64,000 nucleotides of DNA from Bacteroidota bacterium (GTDB lineage: Bacteria; Bacteroidota; Bacteroidia; Chitinophagales; Chitinophagaceae): positions 1 through 64,000 of the forward strand of contig JAFDYG010000502.1 in assembly GCA_018267545.1 (NCBI GenBank), given 5' to 3'. Made by a program: the position numbers and the translations under genes. Below, piece by piece: positions 15,507 to 24,785 of this stretch; the first letter of the stretch is position 1; each line of letters opens with the position of its first letter. The notes beneath the pieces are model-generated. The model had not been told where the DNA came from. It did not search any database and worked only from the letters and a program-made list of their open reading frames with translations.

Positions 15507-17951
15507 CTATCGCACCAACACCATCGTCCCCCGGTGATACACCGTCTTCCCATTATACGTCTTACCCTGTACCATCCACACATATCCCCCGCTTGCCGCC
15601 GGCTTGCCATTCACATACCCATTCCATCCCTGTCCCAGCCTGGACGTCTGATACATCAGCTGCCCCCACCGGTTATACACCATAAAGTAGTCCAACGACG
15701 CAATCCCCGGCGCAATCGGCCGGAAAACGGTATTGGCCGGACCAGTCGGAGTAAACGCATTCGGCACAAAGATATCGGGATCCGTCTTAAATACCCGCAC
15801 CAGCACCTGCGCAGACCCCGTACAACCCATCCCCGTCGTCGCCGTCACCGTATACCTGACCGAGTCCGTCTCCGCAGAATAAAGCCCAATCGGATCGGAG
15901 ATAGTAGGATTGTTGAGTCCGATAATCGGCGCCCAGGCAAAAGCGTCTCCCCCAAGCGTCGTCGTATCGTCCGAGGTAGCGTGCAGCTGCAAGGGCTGAT
16001 TGATGACCACCGAAGTATCACGACCAGCATCCACGATAACAGGAGGCATCACACGGATACTAAAGGTATCCTTCAATAAATTAGGGCAACCCGCATTTTC
16101 GATATTCAACACGTACTGCGTCGTGCTCGGCGGCGTAACTATCGCCTGTATCGCATAAGGAGTTCCCGCAATCGTACCACTACCTTCACCGGTGAAATTA
16201 TCAGTGCTGGACCAGGCATAGTTGGTGCCGATTTGGATGGTCGCATTCAGCGTAGCCGTCCCCTGATAGCAAATCAATGTATCCGCCGGGCTATAGGTAG
16301 CCTGCGGGAAAGGTACGTTAACAAAATCAATATTGGCCGGAGCACTGATCTCCGAAGGACATACCCCGCTCTGTACAACCACCCGATAACGAATCGGCCC
16401 AGAGAGACCGGTAAGGGCATACTGCTTCTCTTTATATGCAGGCGAAAAATCCGTCCACGTTATCGCATCCGTCGACGACTGCCAGTTCACCGGGTCTCCC
16501 ACCGAATTGACCAGCGTCAGCAGCGCATCCTTATCCTGTCCCGCACAGAATTCCATCGTCACCGGCGTCAGCTTCCCTCCCACCGTCTTCGGGTCCACCT
16601 GCACGATCGCTGGACCACTGGTGTCGATCGAACAGGAGCCCCCGTTTTGCACCAGCGCCTTGTACGTCGTTGTAGCCGTGAGGTCCTGCGCCGTATACTG
16701 CGCCGTCTGATTGTTGATCGTCGTATAGCTGATCCCATCCGTCGAAGCAAGCCAGTTCAATACATCTCCCCGATTACCCGTAAGCGTTAGCTTGCTCGAA
16801 TTGGTTCCCGTACATACTTCCGCATCGCCCGTCAGTCCGCCCGCAATGGTCGGCGGCGAAGTCGTGACGGGCAGGATGGCATTCAGGTTCGCACAGCTAT
16901 TCTGCTCGTTCACCGTTACCTGCCCGACGTCGTTTCCGATCTTTACCTGTATAATCGCGCTATCCGGCGACGAAACGATCGACCAGTCGCCAGGCACCGT
17001 CCAGTGGTAGGAGCCTCCCGTCAAAGCCGGTATCGAATACGTCAGCGTACTGCCGATACAGGCCACATCCGGCCCGCTGATCGACAGACCCGCACACACA
17101 TTTCTAAGCGCGATATAAGAATAGGCGAAGTGACCGCCCGGAACGCAATTGTCCGTCTCGAAAGTAAGCACCACCTGCTGACCCCTCCAGGGCGAAAGAT
17201 CGAAGGTAACCTCCGTCCAGCCTTTGGCCCACACATCGTGAAGGTAGCCCCCGCCATTCTGACTGGGATTGGGCGACGCCATCGGGCTGAGATAAAAACC
17301 ATTGCTCACGGCAAGCGCCGTATCCAGCTTGGCCCCCTGGCCCCGCCCATCGGCATTGTTCAGCGTAGGCAGATAATACTGCGGCGACGCACACTGGATG
17401 ATACTGTCCTTGACCGACAACGTCGCCTGAAACAAAGGCTGCTGCGCCGAATTATGCGTCCCATTCTCCAGGATCATTGCATACGCATAGGTCATGGTAT
17501 ACGGCAGGTCGGGAGGACCCGCCGGAACATTGATTCGGTAACGAACACCCCGGACGTATCCACCGCCGACACCACTGCCGCTGCTCCGCGTAATCGCAGT
17601 CGAACCGAGTAAGATAGAATTGGTATATTGATACCCATTGATTTTGGGGACGGTAGGAAAGCTCCCAAAAGCATCCGTTGTCGATGAAGAAAGAACCTGG
17701 ATGGCCGGCATCGAAGCCAGACCATATTCGTAAATGATATTATTACCCAGCGTGCCCGAAGGAGCAGCCGTATTCGAATCGTAGATCTGCTTGATCGAGC
17801 TGGAGCTATTCCCGCCCGAATTGTTCCCGGTATATGCCTCCCAGTGCGTCAGGTTACCCATCGAAAAGCTGCCGTTCAGCGGACAGGTTTGTGTCTGCGA
17901 AAAAACGGACTGGACAATAAATAAACAAACAACAGGTAGCAAATGCTTCAT
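15507..17951 (-). CDS. Surface protein with T9SS type B (gliding-associated) C-terminal domain
   Basis: 814 residues from MKHLLPVVCLFIVQSVFSQ, a signal peptide. The N-terminal third (to about residue 300) looks like a lectin-like or jelly-roll domain with many aromatic and Gly residues. Then come several Ig/PKD-like repeats, each with a Cys and a conserved Tyr/Trp pattern (GDVLNWLASTDGISYTTI, GDPVNWQSSTDAITWTDF are clear copies of one repeat). The last 85 residues, beginning IFVPNAFTPTGPAN and including YNRWGQLMYQT, GWNGYVNGKPAASGGYVW, match the gliding-motility-associated domain that directs proteins to type IX secretion. Likely a cell-surface adhesin. It runs minus-strand into the serine hydrolase gene. 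Confidence 0.88.
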   Translation of the reverse strand: MKHLLPVVCLFIVQSVFSQTQTCPLNGSFSMGNLTHWEAYTGNNSGGNSSSSIKQIYDSNTAAPSGTLGNNIIYEYGLASMPAIQVLSSSTTDAFGSFPTVPKINGYQYTNSILLGSTAITRSSGSGVGGGYVRGVRYRINVPAGPPDLPYTMTYAYAMILENGTHNSAQQPLFQATLSVKDSIIQCASPQYYLPTLNNADGRGQGAKLDTALAVSNGFYLSPMASPNPSQNGGGYLHDVWAKGWTEVTFDLSPWRGQQVVLTFETDNCVPGGHFAYSYIALRNVCAGLSISGPDVACIGSTLTYSIPALTGGSYHWTVPGDWSIVSSPDSAIIQVKIGNDVGQVTVNEQNSCANLNAILPVTTSPPTIAGGLTGDAEVCTGTNSSKLTLTGNRGDVLNWLASTDGISYTTINNQTAQYTAQDLTATTTYKALVQNGGSCSIDTSGPAIVQVDPKTVGGKLTPVTMEFCAGQDKDALLTLVNSVGDPVNWQSSTDAITWTDFSPAYKEKQYALTGLSGPIRYRVVVQSGVCPSEISAPANIDFVNVPFPQATYSPADTLICYQGTATLNATIQIGTNYAWSSTDNFTGEGSGTIAGTPYAIQAIVTPPSTTQYVLNIENAGCPNLLKDTFSIRVMPPVIVDAGRDTSVVINQPLQLHATSDDTTTLGGDAFAWAPIIGLNNPTISDPIGLYSAETDSVRYTVTATTGMGCTGSAQVLVRVFKTDPDIFVPNAFTPTGPANTVFRPIAPGIASLDYFMVYNRWGQLMYQTSRLGQGWNGYVNGKPAASGGYVWMVQGKTYNGKTVYHRGTMVLVR

Positions 17952-18167
17952 CAGGCGATGGATATAAGTGATTAGTTTCGGTCTGGCCACTTTGACCCGA
18001 CTCCTGGCGACTCGTGCAGTTTTTCAGGGGATATGAAAAATTTTAAAGGGAGAGAGACTTCCAAGATACACATTTTCCCTGCTTCCTCCTATTGGATACG
18101 AAGGATTTCTCCTTAGAGTTGACTCTCCGGGACATTATTTTTTCACTACACCGCAATTAACTGATTA
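17952..18167 (-). other. Gene-free stretch upstream of the T9SS protein
   Basis: 216 bases between two minus-strand genes. It probably holds the promoter of the T9SS protein, but no exact TAnnTTTG box at the right distance was found. No ORF, repeat or RNA gene seen. Confidence 0.3.
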
Positions 18168-18401
18168 TCATTTCTTCCGCACAAGAGCGACCAGGGCGAT
18201 AACCACCCAGATCACGTTTACCACCGCCGAAGGAATGGCGTGGTGGTAGATGGTATTGACGATAAGACAAGCGCTCCCGGCAATGTTGAGGACATAGTAA
18301 ACCACGGAGTCGGACGCCATCTTCCCATACATATTTAATGCATAAGCCAGAACGACCATTATACTTCCAATCCAGCCGATGCTATCGATCAGTATCCACA
18401 T
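18168..18401 (-). CDS. Small membrane protein, CBU_0592-like
   Basis: 77 residues, three hydrophobic segments: WILIDSIGWIGSIMVVLAYAL, VVYYVLNIAGSACLIVNTIY, and AVVNVIWVVIALVALV. The pattern GWIGS...YALN...YYxLNxxGS...VxNxxWxxIA fits the small CBU_0592 membrane family. The function is unknown. Its start overlaps the end of the HD-domain gene by 20 bases on the same strand, so the two are probably translated from one message. Confidence 0.75.
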   Translation of the reverse strand: MWILIDSIGWIGSIMVVLAYALNMYGKMASDSVVYYVLNIAGSACLIVNTIYHHAIPSAVVNVIWVVIALVALVRKK

Positions 18402-19062
18402 ATTCTCCCGCTATTTCCCGGTTTATCTTCTTTAAAAATTCCCGCAGGTAATCGGCGTTTGCCTCCGCCATCCTCCGCCCCGCAACAGTATTCATCATCG
18501 CCGGCAGCTTTAGCAGCTTCACCTGGAAATGGTCAAGGGCGAACCGCTGGTCGTCCAGCCCCCGATCCTCCGCCATCGGATCGGCGCCGTCGAACAATTT
18601 TTGGCTCAGCTGCCCCGCGGTATAAAATACCCGCGCCAGACCGATCGCTCCCACCGCTTCCATCCGGTCCGCATCCTGCAAGATCTTCGCCTCGGGCGTC
18701 TGGGGCGGAATTCCAGCACTAAAGCTGTGCGTAAGAACCGCATGTCGAACCCCATCGATTCGCTCCGCCGGAAAATCCGGGAACGACACCCGTAGGATCT
18801 CCCCCACCTTCTCCGCACTCATTTTCGAAGCTTCACTCCGCTGCGGATGATTCTTCGGCAGCGATATTACATCGTGAAAATAGGCCGCCGCCAGCAAAAC
18901 CAATGGATCCGCCGGCTCACCCTCCTGCTGATTGATAAACTGGGCCGCCTTCCACACCCGCTGAAAATGCCCCAGGTCATGCGATCCATCCGAATGATCC
19001 CCGTTCGACTGCCACCAGGCGGCAAATCTCCGCTCCCAATTATCCAATCCTTGATTTTGCAT
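18382..19062 (-). CDS. HD-domain metal-dependent phosphohydrolase
   Basis: 226 residues from the ATG at 19062; the open frame begins six bases earlier at a TTG. Metal-binding residues of the HD fold are seen: His28 and His32 (SHDLGHFQRVW), the His63-Asp64 pair (YFHDVISLPKNH), and Asp130/Asp132 (ILQDADRMEAVGAIG). The closest group is the YedJ-like soluble hydrolases, whose substrates are probably nucleotides or other phosphoesters. No output or sensor domain is attached. Divergent from the 46-residue peptide gene, with 67 bases between. Confidence 0.85.
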   Translation of the reverse strand: MQNQGLDNWERRFAAWWQSNGDHSDGSHDLGHFQRVWKAAQFINQQEGEPADPLVLLAAAYFHDVISLPKNHPQRSEASKMSAEKVGEILRVSFPDFPAERIDGVRHAVLTHSFSAGIPPQTPEAKILQDADRMEAVGAIGLARVFYTAGQLSQKLFDGADPMAEDRGLDDQRFALDHFQVKLLKLPAMMNTVAGRRMAEANADYLREFLKKINREIAGEYVDTDR

Positions 19063-19129
19063 GCTCAAACATATATTATTTCACGCGAAATAAATCTAAA
19101 TTGCTACCAATTACGTACATCCACACCTC

Positions 19130-19270
19130 ATGTTTCCTTTTAAGGGTTGTCTCATCGCGCTTCTCTCCGGTGTTCTCTTCTTCTTCCTCGTCCTTTGGTC
19201 CCGTTGGTGGTTGCTGGCTGGAGCCATTTTTTGGATCGTATATTTGGTCTTCTACTCCCGGAAAAAATGA
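19130..19270 (+). CDS. 46-residue single-pass membrane peptide, coupled to the next gene
   Basis: ATG at 19130, stop TGA at 19268-19270. The peptide starts MFPFKGCLIALLSGVLFFF and contains a second hydrophobic run WWLLAGAIFWIVYLVFYS before a basic end (RKK). It is thus one long or two short membrane helices with a positive C-terminus. Its stop overlaps the next start as ATGA, the usual sign of translational coupling and good evidence that this small frame is real. No family is recognised. It could be a membrane anchor or regulator for the phosphoribosyltransferase-like protein, but this is inference. Confidence 0.6.
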   Translation: MFPFKGCLIALLSGVLFFFLVLWSRWWLLAGAIFWIVYLVFYSRKK

Positions 19271-19848
19271 GGCTGAAGAAAACATTCCTTTCACACAATG
19301 ACCAATCTTATAACTTATACTACCTGGGCTACTACCACCCAGTCAACGCCGGCTCCGATTCTTTTTCCCATAGCCTGCTAAAATTCAAACGCGGCCTTCA
19401 GCCCGACCTGGACAATTGCATCCGCCTAACCCTCGAAGCCTTCCAGGAAATTTCCCTTTCCCGGGATACCGTCATCCTACGCGCACTCTATCACAACGAA
19501 ACCCAGGTCCGCCCGGATACCCCCCTGGACCGCCTCAGCCAGGCCATCGCCGACCAATTTCACTGCCGATACCTTCCCTCCCTCCTTCACAAAACCCGCC
19601 CCGCCCAAAGCAATAAGATCCTAAACCAGGAAGAACGCCAGAACGAGCTAAGAAACATATACAGATTTACCGCCAAGCCCCCCCTAACACCCCATACCCC
19701 CCTCTTAATCATCGACGACATTTTAACCACCGGATCCACCATTCGCGCTATTATCGACATCCTCCCCCCAAGCTCCATCGGGATTTTTACCATAGCCCTC
19801 GCAGACAATAATTTCTATCCCGGCGAGACACCCCCATCATCCCCATAA
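19267..19848 (+). CDS. ComF-like phosphoribosyltransferase-fold protein
   Basis: 193 residues from the ATG at 19267. The frame stays open to 19147, but the upstream part is read in another frame by the 46-residue peptide and the ATGA junction decides the start. The PRPP-binding motif LLIIDDILTTGSTIRAII lies at residues about 146-163 (Asp150, Asp151), as in type I phosphoribosyltransferases. The N-terminal part (YNLYYLGYYHP, SLLKFKRG) resembles the ComF family, although the zinc-finger Cys residues of classical ComF are absent. In other bacteria ComF-like proteins are tied to DNA uptake; a salvage or unknown role is equally possible. Confidence 0.7.
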   Translation: MRLKKTFLSHNDQSYNLYYLGYYHPVNAGSDSFSHSLLKFKRGLQPDLDNCIRLTLEAFQEISLSRDTVILRALYHNETQVRPDTPLDRLSQAIADQFHCRYLPSLLHKTRPAQSNKILNQEERQNELRNIYRFTAKPPLTPHTPLLIIDDILTTGSTIRAIIDILPPSSIGIFTIALADNNFYPGETPPSSP

Positions 19849-19900
19849 GCCCTACCGCTAATTCGATTTAGCAAAAATTCTAATATTTCTTGCAGCATCC

Positions 19901-19991
19901 TGCACTGTCCTGCTGTCCTACTCTCGTAAATGACAAGGAATTATAGATTTTTAAAAAAAATTTGTTAAGTAATCTATAATTTTTACTTTAG
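19901..19991 (+). promoter_or_regulatory. SusC promoter and upstream operator-like repeats
   Basis: TTTG at 19961-19964 and TACTTTAG at 19984-19991 are 19 bases apart and fit the Bacteroidota promoter with two mismatches in the -7 box. About 35-60 bases upstream, 19905-19926 reads on the minus strand as two direct copies of AGGACAG (TAGGACAGCAGGACAG), preceded by ACGAGAG. This resembles the TAGnACAG elements before the GntR gene and at 34523-34609. The gene start lies 27 bases after the -7 box. Confidence 0.5.
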
Positions 19992-20018
19992 TGCATTAAT
20001 TGCTAAACTTTTTGCTTT

Positions 20019-23018
20019 ATGACCATTCAACGATTGCTAGCCAAACTAGCATGTCTCGCCCTTCTTTGTGTATTTTTCACACAAAATGGCTACTCCCAAA
20101 ACAAAACTATCACCGGTAAAGTCTCTGATGAAAAAGGCGCTCCCATCCAGGGTGCAACCATCAGCGTGAAAGGCACAAAAATTGGCGCCTCTTCCGCGGC
20201 CGATGGAACATTCACATTATCTGCCCCTCCCACTGCAACAACTTTAGTGATTAGCTCCGTCGGTTTCACCACCCAGGAGCAAGCCATCGGCTCCAACACT
20301 AGCTTCGACATTGCACTGGCAGCCGCGCAGAATAACCTCAACGAAGTCGTAGTCATCGGCTACGGTACGGCCCGCAAAAAGGACCTCACCGGCTCGGTCA
20401 TGACCGTCACCTCGAAAGAATTCAACAAAGGTGTCATCACCTCCCCCGATCAGCTGATGCAGAACAAAGTCTCCGGCCTGGAAGTCGTCAACAACAGCGG
20501 CCAGCCCGGTACAGCTACTACCGTAAAGATTCGCGGTAACAGCTCCATCCGCGGCGTAGGTAACCCGCTCTACGTCGTAGACGGTGTGCTGCTCGACGGT
20601 CGTAACGCCCGTCCCAGCGTCAACCTCGGTACCGGCGGTTTTGGTCAGACTCCTGATGCCAACCCCCTGCTCTACATCAACCCCTACGACATCTCCGACA
20701 TCACCGTCCTGAAAGACGCCTCCTCCACCGCTATCTACGGTTCCCGGGGCGCCAACGGTGTTGTGGTGATCACCACGAAGAAACCCACCTCCGGTCCTTC
20801 CAAGCTCGAGTTTGGCATGTCCGAAGGCTGGAACGTAGGCTATATGAAAAAGTTCGAAGTGCTCAACGCTTCTGAGTTCAGAAGCGCACTGCACAAATAC
20901 ACGCTCGATACGCTTAGCAATTCTCTCGATAAGGGCGGCAACGTAAACGCACTCGACGCGATTACACAGCACAGCACCATCCAGAACTACAATATCGCCC
21001 TCTCCGGCGGTAACGACAACGGTCGCTACAGAGCCTCCTTCCTGGCTTCCAGGACGCCCGGCTTTATCAAGAACAACCAGCTGGATAAATACATCGGAAC
21101 TTTCTCCGGTTCTTACCGCTTCCTGGATAATCACCTCCAGATCGACTTCAGCCTGATCGCAGCGCATACCAACGAAAACATCGTCCTGGTATCCAATACG
21201 GCAGGCTCCGCGGGTAACCTGATCAGCTCCGCGCTGCAATGGAACCCCACCCAGGTCTTTACGGACAACACCGGCCAGTTCATCTACCCTACCAACGGCT
21301 CCGGTAACCCGCTCGCCTTCCTCAAGGGATACAACGACCTCTCCAAGGTCAACACCTTCCTCGGAAGCATCAGCGCTACTTACCACATCTTAAAGAACCT
21401 GGACTACAAATTCCTCTACTCCAATAACCAAAGCACCGGCGGCCGCGCGACTAACATCAACGGCTTCGTACAGGGTATCAGCCCCATCACCGGCGCCGGC
21501 TTCGGAGTAAGCTCCAACGCCGAGCTGATCTCGCAGGTAGTAGACAACACCCTGAACTATCGCACCGACTTTAGTTCCGACCTCCACTTCGAAGCCCTCG
21601 CCGGTTTCGAATACTGGAAATCGGATTACAACAACAATAGCTTCTCCGCTCTCGGGTTCAACTTCAACAACTCGCAGAACGCCCTGCTGGACATCAAATA
21701 CACCGACGTCCTCCAGAACGGCAACCAGCAGTTCCTGCCCAGCGTGTTCAAGGACATCACCACCCAGGTACAATCTTACTTCGGTCGTGTCAACTTCAAC
21801 TACATGGACAAGTACTACCTGACAGCTACCGTTCGTGATGACGGTTCCAGTAAATTCGGTAAGAACAACCGCTACGGTGTGTTCCCCTCCTTTGGTGCAA
21901 AATGGTCCATCTCCAGCGAAGACTTCATGAAGGATAGCAAGACGGTCTCCAACTTTGCCCTCCGCGGTACATGGGGTATCACCGGTAGCCAGGACTTCCC
22001 CTCAGGAGCCTCTATCGACCAGTTCCAGTTCACTTCTTATAACGCCGGCACTCAGATCAACGGCCAGAACCCTAACCTGAAATGGGAACAAACGAAGCAA
22101 TGGGATATCGGCATCGACCTCGGCTTCCTGAACAATCGGGTTACCTTCACCGCCGACTACTATAACAAGAACACGACCAACATCCTGTTCCAGACCGTGC
22201 CCATCGCGCCCGCTCCTCCGGCCAATATCTGGCTGAACTTGCCAGGCCACCTGAAGAACACCGGTGTGGAAGCATCGCTCGGCGCCATGCTCATGCAAAC
22301 CAAGGATTTCCGTTGGGACGTCACTGCCAACTTTGCCTACAATAAAAACAAGATCGTCCAATTCTTCACCGCAGCAGGCCTTCCCTACACCATCAACACT
22401 GGCCAGATCAACGGTCAGGGTGTATCCGGTACGCTCGGTCAGATCATCACCAACAACCAGCCCATCGACGAATTCTATCTGAAGAAGTTTACGGGCTTCG
22501 ACCAGAACGGCAACCAGACCAAGGAAGACAATCCCACCTACGCAGGCGACCCCAACCCCCACGTTCTGTACGGGGTGTCGACTACGCTTAGCCTGAAGAG
22601 CTGGACCCTCACCCTCAACGGCGGCGGTTCCGGTGGCTTCCTGATCTACAACAACACTGCTACCTCCGTTACCAATATCTCCGGTATCTCCGGTGGCCGT
22701 AACATCGACAAGGCTGCTTACAATTCGGCTGAAAAGCCCAGCAGCGGCGTAGGAGCATCTACCCGCTTCCTGGAAAGCGGCAACTTCTTCAAGATGCGTA
22801 ACGCCACACTCAACTACACGATCGGTAACATCGGCTACATGAAGAACGCCAATGTTTACGTCAGCGGCTCGAACCTCTTCGTCATCACGAAATTTAAAGG
22901 TTTCGACCCCGAAGTCAACATCGACAAGAACCAGGGCGGTTTCCCCTCCCGGTCCATCGAATATATTCCTTACCCCACTCCCAGAAGCATCACGGTGGGC
23001 TTAAACTTTACGCTTTAA
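20019..23018 (+). CDS. susC: SusC/RagA-type TonB-dependent glycan transporter
   Basis: 999 residues. A signal peptide (LACLALLCVFFTQNGYSQ) is followed by a carboxypeptidase-regulatory-like domain (ITGKVSDEKGAPIQGATI, SSVGFTTQEQ, residues about 29-105), the TonB-box region (NEVVVIGYGTARKKDLTGSV), the plug (DQLMQNKVSGLEVV, PLYVVDGVLLDG, DASSTAIYGSRGANGVVVIT) and a 22-strand barrel ending in RSITVGLNFTL. It forms the outer-membrane channel that takes up oligosaccharides with SusD as lid. No STN domain is present, so regulation through an anti-sigma factor is unlikely. SusD follows 21 bases later. Confidence 0.95.
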   Translation: MTIQRLLAKLACLALLCVFFTQNGYSQNKTITGKVSDEKGAPIQGATISVKGTKIGASSAADGTFTLSAPPTATTLVISSVGFTTQEQAIGSNTSFDIALAAAQNNLNEVVVIGYGTARKKDLTGSVMTVTSKEFNKGVITSPDQLMQNKVSGLEVVNNSGQPGTATTVKIRGNSSIRGVGNPLYVVDGVLLDGRNARPSVNLGTGGFGQTPDANPLLYINPYDISDITVLKDASSTAIYGSRGANGVVVITTKKPTSGPSKLEFGMSEGWNVGYMKKFEVLNASEFRSALHKYTLDTLSNSLDKGGNVNALDAITQHSTIQNYNIALSGGNDNGRYRASFLASRTPGFIKNNQLDKYIGTFSGSYRFLDNHLQIDFSLIAAHTNENIVLVSNTAGSAGNLISSALQWNPTQVFTDNTGQFIYPTNGSGNPLAFLKGYNDLSKVNTFLGSISATYHILKNLDYKFLYSNNQSTGGRATNINGFVQGISPITGAGFGVSSNAELISQVVDNTLNYRTDFSSDLHFEALAGFEYWKSDYNNNSFSALGFNFNNSQNALLDIKYTDVLQNGNQQFLPSVFKDITTQVQSYFGRVNFNYMDKYYLTATVRDDGSSKFGKNNRYGVFPSFGAKWSISSEDFMKDSKTVSNFALRGTWGITGSQDFPSGASIDQFQFTSYNAGTQINGQNPNLKWEQTKQWDIGIDLGFLNNRVTFTADYYNKNTTNILFQTVPIAPAPPANIWLNLPGHLKNTGVEASLGAMLMQTKDFRWDVTANFAYNKNKIVQFFTAAGLPYTINTGQINGQGVSGTLGQIITNNQPIDEFYLKKFTGFDQNGNQTKEDNPTYAGDPNPHVLYGVSTTLSLKSWTLTLNGGGSGGFLIYNNTATSVTNISGISGGRNIDKAAYNSAEKPSSGVGASTRFLESGNFFKMRNATLNYTIGNIGYMKNANVYVSGSNLFVITKFKGFDPEVNIDKNQGGFPSRSIEYIPYPTPRSITVGLNFTL

Positions 23019-23039
23019 CCAATAATAAATCATTAGAAC

Positions 23040-24710
23040 ATGTTATCGTTTAAATATAGTAAACTCTCCGCCGCTGCCCTCCTCCTGGTAGGACTCGCCG
23101 GGTGTTCCAAACTCAACGAAGATTATAAGAGCTCGTTTACGCGCGACCAGGTGGTCAGCGGTCTCGGCGCTGCCGGCCCCAGCCTTCTGCTGCAAGGCGC
23201 CTATAACGACCTCGCAACTCCTTTTACCGCCCAGGACCACATCTTCGGTCTCCAGGAATGTACGACCGACGAAGGCCTGGTACCCACCCGCGGTGGTGAC
23301 TGGGACGACAACGGCGTATGGCGCGTACTCCACAACCATACCTGGAACGCAGACCACATCCACGTAACACAGGTGTTCAACGACCTGGGTAAGCTCAACT
23401 TCGACGCCACCAACGTGCTGTCATTCAGCCCATCGACAGGACAGGCAGCAGAAGCCCGCTTCCTCAGAGCCCTGGCGCTTTATTATACCCTGGACATGTA
23501 CAACCAGTTTCCCTTCCGTAACCCGGGAGAGAACCTGCTGAACGCCCCCAAGGTATACACCGGCGACAGCGCCACCCTGTTTATCATCAACGAGCTGACT
23601 ACCATCCTGCCAAACCTGCCCGCCACGAACACCGTGACCAAGGCCAGCCAGGACGCAGCCAAGATGCTCCTCATGCGCCTTTATCTCAACAGGGGTGCAT
23701 ATAAGACGCTTGCAGGCCGCGCCAATCCCACCTTCGACGAAGCAGACCTTGCAAAGGTCGTCAGCCTCGGCAACGAGATCATGGGTACCGGCAAGTACAA
23801 ATACATGAGCAATTACTTCGATAATTTCTCCTCCTCCAACGGAGCTTCTACCGAAGCCATCTTCGCTTATCCCAACACTTCCGGCGTCTCTACCAACAAT
23901 AGCGGCCCGCAAGCACGCTGGATGATGACCTTCCACTACAACGAGTACAACGGTCAGGCGCCCAACGCAGGCTGGAACGGCTTCTCTACGATGAGCGACT
24001 TCTACAACGCATTCTCCGTAGGCGGCACTACCAACTACTCGCTGACCGATACCCTCATCGATACCCGTATCGGCCGCCGCTACAACGCCGCTCCCCAGAC
24101 TACCGCTAACTCCGGTATCCGCCCCGGCTTCCTCGTAGGTCAGCAGTTCGACGAGAAAGGAGTTGCCCTGAAGGATCGTAAAGGCGCTGCCCTTTCCTTC
24201 ACCCCGGCCATCGCATCGAATATGATCGAAACCGGCGCCAACCTCGAAGTCACCGGTATCCGTGTCGCTAAATATGTTCCCGACTTCTCCGACGCAAGCG
24301 GTAAGAACTATTCTTCCAACGCCGGTAACTGGATCATGCTGATGCGCTACCCCGACGTCGTCCTGATGGTGGCAGAAGCCAAGCTCCGTTCCACAGGAGC
24401 AACCAGCGACGCCCCAGGCGCCCTCACCCTGATCAATGCACTCCGCACAGCCCGCGGCGCCGCTCCGATGACGGCTCCCATCACCCTCGCCAACAAAACA
24501 AACGTTGACGACCCCAATACATTCCTGGCCGAAAGAGGTCGCGAGCTGTACTGGGAAGGCGTGAGAAGAACCGACCTCATCCGCTTTGGCGTATTCAACA
24601 TTCCCTGGCAGTACAAACCCACGGACGCGGCTACCTACCTGGTATTTCCCGTTCCCAACCAGGCGCTCTCGGTTAACCCCAATCTCAAACAAAACCCGGG
24701 GTATAATTAA
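23040..24710 (+). CDS. susD: SusD/RagB-type glycan-binding lipoprotein
   Basis: 556 residues. Lipoprotein signal LSAAALLLVGLAGCSKLNE, lipid attachment at the Cys of LAGC. The TPR-rich SusD fold is indicated by AEARFLRALALYYTLDMYNQFPFR (a very conserved helix), DAAKMLLMRLYLNRGAY, DVVLMVAEAKLR and the C-terminal RGRELYWEGVRRTDLIRFG and LVFPVPNQALSVNPNLKQNPGY. It binds the glycan at the surface and closes the SusC channel. The substrate cannot be told from the sequence. A strong terminator follows, so susC-susD form one unit with limited read-through to the lipoproteins behind. Confidence 0.95.
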   Translation: MLSFKYSKLSAAALLLVGLAGCSKLNEDYKSSFTRDQVVSGLGAAGPSLLLQGAYNDLATPFTAQDHIFGLQECTTDEGLVPTRGGDWDDNGVWRVLHNHTWNADHIHVTQVFNDLGKLNFDATNVLSFSPSTGQAAEARFLRALALYYTLDMYNQFPFRNPGENLLNAPKVYTGDSATLFIINELTTILPNLPATNTVTKASQDAAKMLLMRLYLNRGAYKTLAGRANPTFDEADLAKVVSLGNEIMGTGKYKYMSNYFDNFSSSNGASTEAIFAYPNTSGVSTNNSGPQARWMMTFHYNEYNGQAPNAGWNGFSTMSDFYNAFSVGGTTNYSLTDTLIDTRIGRRYNAAPQTTANSGIRPGFLVGQQFDEKGVALKDRKGAALSFTPAIASNMIETGANLEVTGIRVAKYVPDFSDASGKNYSSNAGNWIMLMRYPDVVLMVAEAKLRSTGATSDAPGALTLINALRTARGAAPMTAPITLANKTNVDDPNTFLAERGRELYWEGVRRTDLIRFGVFNIPWQYKPTDAATYLVFPVPNQALSVNPNLKQNPGYN

Positions 24711-24742
24711 CAGCTGGATTCTGACAGGATTATTTATATTTA

Positions 24743-24775
24743 CAGGAGGCCATAATAATGGCCTCCTGCTTTTTT
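24743..24775 (+). terminator. Rho-independent terminator after susD
   Basis: Perfect 11-bp stem (CAGGAGGCCAT / ATGGCCTCCTG) with an AATA loop, followed by C and six T. It lies 11 bases before the next start codon, so the next gene must use its own promoter or partial read-through. Confidence 0.9.
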
Positions 24776-24785
24776 AACTACGACC

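Noticed and set aside
19066..19073. Exact TATGTTTG box before the HD-domain gene
   Set aside because: Ends only three bases before the start codon and has no -33 element at 19-21 bases.
20244..24692. Long antisense frames inside susC and susD (for example 20244-21386 and 23421-24692)
   Set aside because: They come from the strong C-ending codon use of the real genes; translations are Val/Gly/Glu rich with no motifs.
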